Assembly (NCBI GenBank): GCA_963681505.1
Contig: OY811973.1
Coordinates: 10,537,975 to 10,601,974, forward strand
From: Eunapius fragilis
Lineage: Eukaryota > Porifera > Demospongiae > Spongillida > Spongillidae
Direction: 5' to 3'
DNA length: 64,000 nucleotides
The notes beneath the pieces are model-generated. The model was not told the origin of the DNA and made no database searches. It worked only from the letters and a program-made list of their open reading frames with translations. Positions 58,258-64,000 of the stretch are shown here, piece by piece. Both the position numbers and the translations under genes were made by a program. The stretch's first letter is position 1; each line of letters opens with the position of its first letter.

Positions 58258-58801
58258 TAAGTAAGATTGGGGCAGAGGCATTGGTTTCTAAAGCACATGT
58301 ATCAATTCATGATACATGCAAAAGTGTGGTATTCACCTAACTTAAGCCAATCTCATGTACATTTCAAGTGCTTTGTCCATTGTACACACCACCAGCACTA
58401 GCAGCAGACTTTCTTGCCACCACATGCCACCAATAGTCTTGTACTTTGGCAAATCAACTTGTTATAGCTACCATAAGGTACTTCTACTCTCACATTTATG
58501 TAGTGAAAAATTCAGACATTCTGCCCACACTCATAACATGCAGACCCTGTCCACAGATATTACTCATCTGAAAACATATCCTTATCAATCTGCATGGTGC
58601 CATGTTATCCCAGATCTACATGCAGTCATGTAGTTCACTTCCTGAGTTCCCACTTTACTTCATGTAGGCTACACCTCCATGTTTAGATTGGAGCCTTTTC
58701 AAATTTGACCAATAACATTTTAGCACATGCCGTTAATATAAAGGAATTGGACCAATAGAAATATAGCACAGTCTGTACACGTGTTAAGGCTTTGCAGGTA
58801 T

Positions 58802-58809
58802 AAAAGTCA
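58802..58809 (+). promoter_or_regulatory. TATA box of the proline-rich gene (copy 2)
   Basis: TATAAAAG preceded by GCTTTGCAGG, conserved in copy 1; 153 bp before the ATG at 58962. Confidence 0.6.
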
Positions 58810-58961
58810 GTCATGCACCCGCTGAATTATAGTGCACTTTGCAAAAAGAGGTAAGAATTTAATAATATACTCTATGTGGATTCACGTGTAAACTTGCTTG
58901 AAAAAAGAATAAGGTAAAAATTTTTAAAATCATACTCTCAGTCTCTGTCACGTACATGTAG

Positions 58962-59591
58962 ATGTCAGCTGAAGACCTTACGGGTTTTTTTAATCAAGAG
59001 GGGTCGGAGGAGGAAGAGGATGACATACATCGTCCGACTCCTCTCCCCTTCACCCCGCCACCTCCAGAAGCCCCGCCACTCCTACCACCACCAGCAGCAC
59101 TGCCCCCACCACCACTACCAGCAGCGCTACCACCGCCGGCACCACCAGCGCTACCCCCGCCGGCACCACCAGCGCTGACCCCGCCGGCACCACCAGCGCT
59201 ACCCCCGCCAGCACCACCAGCGCTGCCCCCGCCGGCACCACCAGCGCTGCCCCCGCCGGCACCACCAGCGCTGACCCCGCCGGCACCACCAGCGCTACCC
59301 CCGCCGGCACCACCAGCGCTGCCCCCGCCGGTGTTCCTGGCGGAACAACAAGCAGGGATAATCCCGCCACCACCACCACCAGCTGCGCTCCCGCAGGTAC
59401 CACCGCCGACTGTGCTCCCTCCCTGGCCTGCATGGCCACTGCCACCCTGGCAGAATGCAGCATGGCGGGGAGGCCGGGGAGGAGGACGTCCCCGCAGGAG
59501 ACGAGGGCGCGGGCGAGAACAATTAACAATAAACACTACTACTTCATATAATTATAATTATTATTATTTAAGTTATTTGTTATTGCATTAA
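58962..59591 (+). CDS. Proline-rich protein of the Helitron-like element, 209 aa
   Basis: N-terminus MSAEDLTGFFNQEGSEEEED is acidic. Residues about 30-130 are proline-rich with ten or so repeats of PPAPPAL (21 bp units). The C-terminal part has a basic arginine/glycine cluster (GGRGGGRPRRRRGRGRE) and a low-complexity tail after TINTTT. Acidic head, flexible proline linker and basic end would suit a nucleic-acid-binding adaptor, but this is inference from composition. It has its own TATA box. Copy 1 retains the start but is frameshifted, so only this copy is open. The antisense glycine-rich frame is a shadow of the repeats. Confidence 0.55.
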   Translation: MSAEDLTGFFNQEGSEEEEDDIHRPTPLPFTPPPPEAPPLLPPPAALPPPPLPAALPPPAPPALPPPAPPALTPPAPPALPPPAPPALPPPAPPALPPPAPPALTPPAPPALPPPAPPALPPPVFLAEQQAGIIPPPPPPAALPQVPPPTVLPPWPAWPLPPWQNAAWRGGRGGGRPRRRRGRGREQLTINTTTSYNYNYYYLSYLLLH

Positions 59592-59664
59592 GAGATAAAG
59601 GGGATCGTCCAAATTATATATGCTCTTCCTACATTTCATCGACGGTGAAAAAAAACCTATGAAA

Positions 59665-59953
59665 CAAGTAAATAAAAACATTCTCTAACGAGAGAGTTGT
59701 TGGTATATAGGATTGACCAATGGTGGTGTAAAAAGCACGGAAACAAGAGTGACAGAAATTTTACTGGAAAATTGAAATAGGCCTATATTTAGCACACAAT
59801 ATAACACACATGCCTGAGTAATGGGCTAGATATAGGCCTATTTCAATTTTCCAGTAAAATTTCTGTCACTCCTGTTTCCGTGCTTTTTACACCACCATTG
59901 GTGAATCCTATATACCAACAACTCTCTCGTTAGAGAATGTTTTTATTTACTTG
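59665..59953. repeat. Terminal 289-bp palindrome of Helitron-like copy 2
   Basis: Arms begin CAAGTAAATAAAAACATTCT and pair along their length. Compensating differences from copy 1 appear in both arms (for example TTTTACTGGAAAATT in place of TATTATTGGAAAATT), so the palindrome has stayed paired while diverging. Confidence 0.95.
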
Positions 59954-60966
59954 TATAGATAAACATTTCAATTGAAGTTAAATATGGGACGTTTTCTGAC
60001 AAAACCAGGCTTATGTAAGACCACTATCCAAAAGCATCAATTTGATCCATGTCCTTCATAATTTCAACACTTATTGCCAAAATTGTTCTTAATAATGTTT
60101 CACACCATGAGCCTGTTACACTTGTCCATACAAACATTCGGTATTAAAAACACGTAAAGCTGAATGAAGGAGCATATCTCCAACATCAAAATTGCAAAGT
60201 ACCCGAAGCATCAGTGGCCCCAGGGGTGGGGGGCATGGCTCCCCCCCTCCACAGGTTATGGCACCCCCAGCCCCCATTAACTATACAACATTGCTGCATG
60301 CATATAGCTATGTGTTTCTGGAGTCATATAGTTACTTCACACAAATACTTAACGTTTAATTAAGGTAAGCCAACTGCTGCAATGCCATTTTGTATTGTAT
60401 TTCCCATGCAGCCCTGCCAAGAGCAAATGGAAGTCTGGACACAGGTAAGATATAAATGTATCGTGTAATCTTTCTTGAAATGGTCATGTAGATATAATGG
60501 ATTGCACATTTGCTGCATTGGCTGATTGAATCAATTTGTGTGTCAAATGCACCATCCATGTTGAGCCAGGGGATGTAAGGGAAAGATAATGAGCACAAAA
60601 TTAATGCATTCTGGAACTGTACTTCATTGTCGTATAGAGGTTAGGATTATATGTGAAGTTTCAACACTGCTACTTGTTAAAGTTCACTCATTTCTTGCTA
60701 TTCATGTTGGGACAAAGAAACTATGAGTTTCAACCTGGTTTTAAATGAGTTCATGATGGGTGCAGGATTTTCTCTCTGGGGTCAGCATTTAGGTGTGATA
60801 GTGACGTCTTATCTCCAAAGGCACTCAATCACGTGGCCCATGCCAGCAGTTTTAGAATGCATTTTTTACAGTGCATTGCAATGTACCCGGGTTTATGCTT
60901 CAATGTGTCTTATGCTATGGACATAAATCAGCTGACATTGCCATAACATATGTGCTCATTTTCATG
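59954..60966. other. No gene recognised
   Basis: Contains a GC-rich stub, CCCCAGGGGTGGGGGGCATGG, near 60220 that resembles the ends of miniature elements. Otherwise featureless. Confidence 0.4.
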
Positions 60967-61250
60967 CAAGTAAATAAAAAACATTCTCTATGAGAAAGTT
61001 GTTGGCATATAGGATTTGAAGGCAATGGTGGTGTTGTTAAAAGGAAGGAAACATGGGTCTAATAATGGAATTGTCCTATATTTAGCACACGAACAATATT
61101 CTATATCCTACATATAGAAATGTACTAAATATAGGACTATTCGATTTTCCCTTATTATTAGACCCTTGTTTCCTTCCTTTTTACACCACCATTGCCTTCA
61201 AATCCTATACGCCACGAACTTTCACATAGAGAATGTTTTTTATTTACTTG
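60967..61250. repeat. Third, diverged copy of the terminal palindrome
   Basis: Same ends (CAAGTAAATAAAAAACATTC) and overall plan, with different arm sequence (GAAGGCAATGGTGGTG, AAGGAAGGAAACA). It is the 3' end of a minus-strand element whose repeat gene lies at 61650-61350. Confidence 0.85.
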
Positions 61251-61349
61251 TTTCATTGATTTTTATTCATACCCGATTATGAGCCGTAGCATGTTAAGTA
61301 ATCCATCTTGATATGAGAGGGAGGCTGCAAACGTACGACATACCTTTGA

Positions 61350-61650
61350 GTGACCTTAACTCTTTTCGCCGAGCGAGATTGCACGTTCGGGACTATGGAA
61401 ATGTAGCTGTCTTTTTTTAGCCCGTTCCTTTTCAGGATCTGCTTGATACCTTGAGAGGTCCGTTCCTTTTTCGGGATCTGCTCGATACCTAGAGGTCCGT
61501 TTCTTTTCAGGCTCAGCTCGATACCTCGCGTTTCGAGAGGCCCGTTTCTTTCCAGGCTCTGCTTTGGAGCTCGCTCGGGCAGAATCTAATACGTCGTCTC
61601 GAGTTTTGAGGTACGTTTGGCTTTCTTCTTTTCCTGACGTGAAGGCATTT
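61350..61650 (-). pseudogene. Decayed lysine-rich repeat protein (third Helitron-like element)
   Basis: On the minus strand it starts MPSRQEKKKAKRTSKLE at 61650, then meets a stop. Degenerate repeats of the form RYRADPEKKRTS follow in changing frames, ending PERAISLGEKS. The repeat length and the ADPEKK core match the gene at 57087. The proline-rich gene is missing from this relative. Confidence 0.75.
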
Positions 61651-61700
61651 TGAGAGAAACAACTTCACTAAGTTACAAAGAGAGTCAAACCAACAACTAT

Positions 61701-61976
61701 CAGCGGCGGACCCAGGGGGGGGGGGGGGGGGGGGGCACTCGGGGGGCCCCCCTCCATTTATAAAATCATAACTTTTCGGGCCGCATTTTATAGTATAGCT
61801 GCACGATTGCGCTGCCTATTGATATCCGCACGCATGAACTCTACTACTGTACTATATCCCGGGCCTCTCGATACACGATCATACCCCTCCGCCCCCCCCC
61901 CCCCCCCCCCCCCCCCAGCTGTTCGTATCGGGCCACGCTCTTCGTTTTGGGCCCCTAAAACCTGGATCCGCCGCTG
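61701..61976. mobile_element. Miniature element with CAGCGGCGGAYCCAGG ends
   Basis: CAGCGGCGGACCCAGG on the left, and on the right the complement CCTGGATCCGCCGCTG. Inside are a G-run, a C-run and GTATCGGGCCACGCTCTTCG, the reverse of the GCCCGATACGAAAAGCG motif. Flanking 8-mers do not match, so no target duplication is claimed. Confidence 0.75.
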
Positions 61977-63000
61977 ACGATCGAAACTCAAGAATGATTA
62001 TAGTACGCGCGTGCACGTTATAAAATACATGTAGCGCCCAATTAATTTGCAAAACCGGATACCTGCCACAGTTAATTACCACTACGTGTAGTGCCCAGAC
62101 CGTACACATTTGATTACATTGTGGTATACTTCTTATAAAGAGCGAAGTATAACCTATCCGAGTCGTGTCAGTGCAGTAAGCTTAACTATACGTGATTTGC
62201 TAACACAATCACCGATATATGTCATGTAGCCTAGAGGCGTTATTGACCACAGAAGCGACAATGCCAACGAATTCTGAAGCCATTGGTGTGATTTTCATTT
62301 CTTAAAAGTGTTCCTATCCCGAATTATGATGGTCAAGAACAACAAGAAGAACGAAAAATACGTAGGACGGGTACGAGTTTGGAAAATAGTTTTTTTCTCT
62401 ACAACCACGCGATTTTGTGACATCAAACAAACGCGAAACTGCTTGTTATTGCCTTCTTGTACGATGACGACAACAAGGTATGCCATCCGCTCTTGTTAGA
62501 GGCGGGTCGCGTTTGTTTAATGGCATTCATAATCGGGGTCGAATCCTATATGAGAGTTACTAACGTAACGTAACTCTCGATTCTATCTTATACCCAAACC
62601 TGGCCAGATAAGTATTAATTATTGTAATTCGTATATTAGACGCTAAATCTCATCCCTCCTCTCTTACCTCTTCCATCCACCAACAACACCAAAACTTGTT
62701 CACTGACAAATTTATTGTACTGAACACTTGTTAGTAATGTGAATGCTGTGTGCATATGAAGAGACACTCCTTGTTGTTGTAATTTTAGAGTAATGTCTTT
62801 TTAGATACTGGTGGTCTCCATGCAACCACCTATGATAAAGAAACTGAAGACATGCAGTGACGATTCTAAATAATGGTATTTAGGAAGGAAATTATTTCTA
62901 ACACTTTGTGAAGAGATATCATGTGCCAATCCACAACCATTCAATGATGAATGCAACGTGCAAATGGTATAGTTACCAATGAGCAGAAGCAACAAGGTTT
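61977..63000. other. No gene recognised
   Basis: AT-rich sequence. It may include upstream exons or promoter of the helicase gene, but nothing can be assigned. Confidence 0.4.
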
Positions 63001-64000
63001 GTGAGTTGTTCTCTAAATGAAGCCAATATAATTTTACTCTCTAATTTATTAGCGAATTATGCACTAAACAAAGTGTACATTCCACGGGATTACCAGAATG
63101 AATTAGCCCAACCTGGATTCGAGGGAAAGAACTATATAATATCTTTACCAACTGGTGCAGGGAAGACACTTATTGCTGGCATGATTATTGCCAACCACTT
63201 GCAGAAAAATCCCAATGCTAAAAGGAAATCTTCACTGTTCCAAATGAACCTCTTGCACAACAGCAACAGACGAAGGTAGAAGACTATATTCAAGGCATTA
63301 AGATCGAGGGTGTCACAGGAAGAAGTGGGAAAATATATATATATCCTTTAGTTGAAAGTGTTGATTCAATTACCAGCACTATGGGCAGACTTGCGTCATG
63401 AGATATGTGATGGATGACTGAAAGTTAATCAATTATCCCTCATGATTGTAGATGAGTGTCACCATATCATTGGAAATAGTACAGGTGTGGATGTGATTAA
63501 GCAATACCTTATGGAAAAAATTTGTAAGCACTCACAAAATTTACCACATGCAGGTTGTTGGCATGAGCTAGTGCATCTTTGGGAGCTGAAAAATCCCCTT
63601 CCTTGGATAAGGCTCTTAACCATCACCATCAATTAGGCATGTGTGTGCATCTGGATTCTATTCATGGTATTCGAATAGTAGAAGAAATATTTTAGAACTG
63701 TCGAGCTGTATATTAACTCTCCAGATATTAGTTTGTCCTTGATGACTCCTCGCAGTGCAGATGAACCATGTATCAAAACATTGGAGCAAGTAATGGCACA
63801 CTTAGAATGCATGATAGCTGAAAATCCTGCTGCTTTTTTTAAAGGCACTGAAGAATTCTTTTTACACAGTGGATACATCATGTACATCTCAATCAGAGAT
63901 CAGGACCACATAGAAAACTACCTAGATATATAATACTGTTCGTTATCTTGTGTTTCAAGACAGTCTGACAATTTCAATTTTTCAAACACCGCTTGAAATT
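63001..64000 (+). pseudogene. RIG-I-like/Dicer-type DExD/H helicase, frameshifted, continues past the window
   Basis: The helicase domain of an antiviral RNA sensor or Dicer relative. Blocks in order are YIPRDYQNELAQPG, NYIISLPTGAGKTLIAGMII (Walker A, 63145-63168), and after a frame change FTVPNEPLAQQQQTKVEDY. Then come MIVDECHHIIGN (DECH box at 63451-63462), KSPSLDKALNHHHQLGMCVH and LDSIHGIRIVEE in a third frame, and SPDISLSLMTPRSADEP with EQVMAHLECMIAENP. At least three frame changes and a few stops separate them. The QELAxPG..NYII and DECHH forms favour the RLR/Dicer clade over other helicases. No N-terminal CARD is visible upstream. It is probably a pseudogene; sequencing error is possible. 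Confidence 0.75.

Larger units (their letters stand above)
56554..59953 (+). mobile_element. Helitron-like element, copy 2 (3.4 kb, better preserved)
   Basis: Same ends as copy 1 (TCTGAACCTGCGG at 5', TTTACTTG at 3'), flanked by A (56553) and T (59954) without target duplication. It carries two genes: a lysine-rich repeat protein from 57087 and a proline-rich protein from 58962. It ends with a 289-bp palindrome. The copies are collinear and roughly 90 per cent identical outside the repeats. No Rep or helicase domain, so mobility would depend on another element. Confidence 0.78.

Noticed and set aside
58994-59536. Glycine-rich open frames antisense to the proline-rich gene
   Set aside because: Complement of the proline-rich repeat; no start context, and absent from copy 1.
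61701-61976. An 8-bp target duplication around the CAGCGGCGG element
   Set aside because: Flanking 8-mers ACAACTAT and ACGATCGA do not match, so the duplication is not claimed although the terminal repeats are clear.

Overview
This is eukaryotic, intron-containing, very repeat-rich DNA from an invertebrate animal. A sponge or a similar early-branching metazoan is the best guess, an inference from the mix of families: Ginger-like integrase genes with Ulp1-type proteases, an ISL2EU-type transposase/exonuclease pair, hAT and mariner relics, lysine-rich repeat proteins, an OTU protease and an RLR-type helicase. There is no bacterial operon structure, CRISPR array or recognisable rRNA or tRNA.

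Layout. 1-5125 is one uninterrupted GAT array. 5.7-9.6 kb holds satellites and G-runs, several in both orientations. 10.9-15.4 kb (minus) has two decayed Ginger-like integrase genes; 15.7-17.5 kb has a decayed DDE transposase convergent with a YqaJ-type exonuclease. 17.7-29.3 kb is a DNA transposon cut in two by a 7.7-kb inversion. The inverted segment carries a complete, young Ty3/Gypsy element (20791-25288, LTRs identical by eye). The other half of the split transposon holds a Helitron-like element (26216-28971).

30.8-45.3 kb is the most interesting part. Two tandem units each contain a head-to-head gene pair. The minus partner has a signal peptide, long helices and a central hydrophobic hairpin; the plus partner is helical and has no signal peptide. 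The start codons are 30 bp apart in both units. Unit 1 keeps an intact plus gene (36815-38061) and unit 2 an intact minus gene (38836-40052). The other two members are broken by small indels and by transposons with clear target duplications: an hAT relic (5 bp), a 4.5-kb MULE-like element (9 bp), and a transposon within a transposon (7 bp each). The units are nearly identical around the shared promoter and diverge sharply away from it.

45.7-52.9 kb has 1.3-kb inverted arms around a 4.7-kb interior with a mariner relic. 53.2-55.2 kb has an hAT transposase relic and a nested hAT-like miniature element. 56554-59953 is a second, better preserved Helitron-like element encoding a lysine-rich 15-residue-repeat protein and a proline-rich protein. 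61-62 kb has a third, decayed relative. 63.0 kb to the end is a frameshifted RLR/Dicer-type helicase gene.

Paired copies in the window let insertions be compared with their empty sites, so several transposition events and one inversion can be reconstructed to the base.
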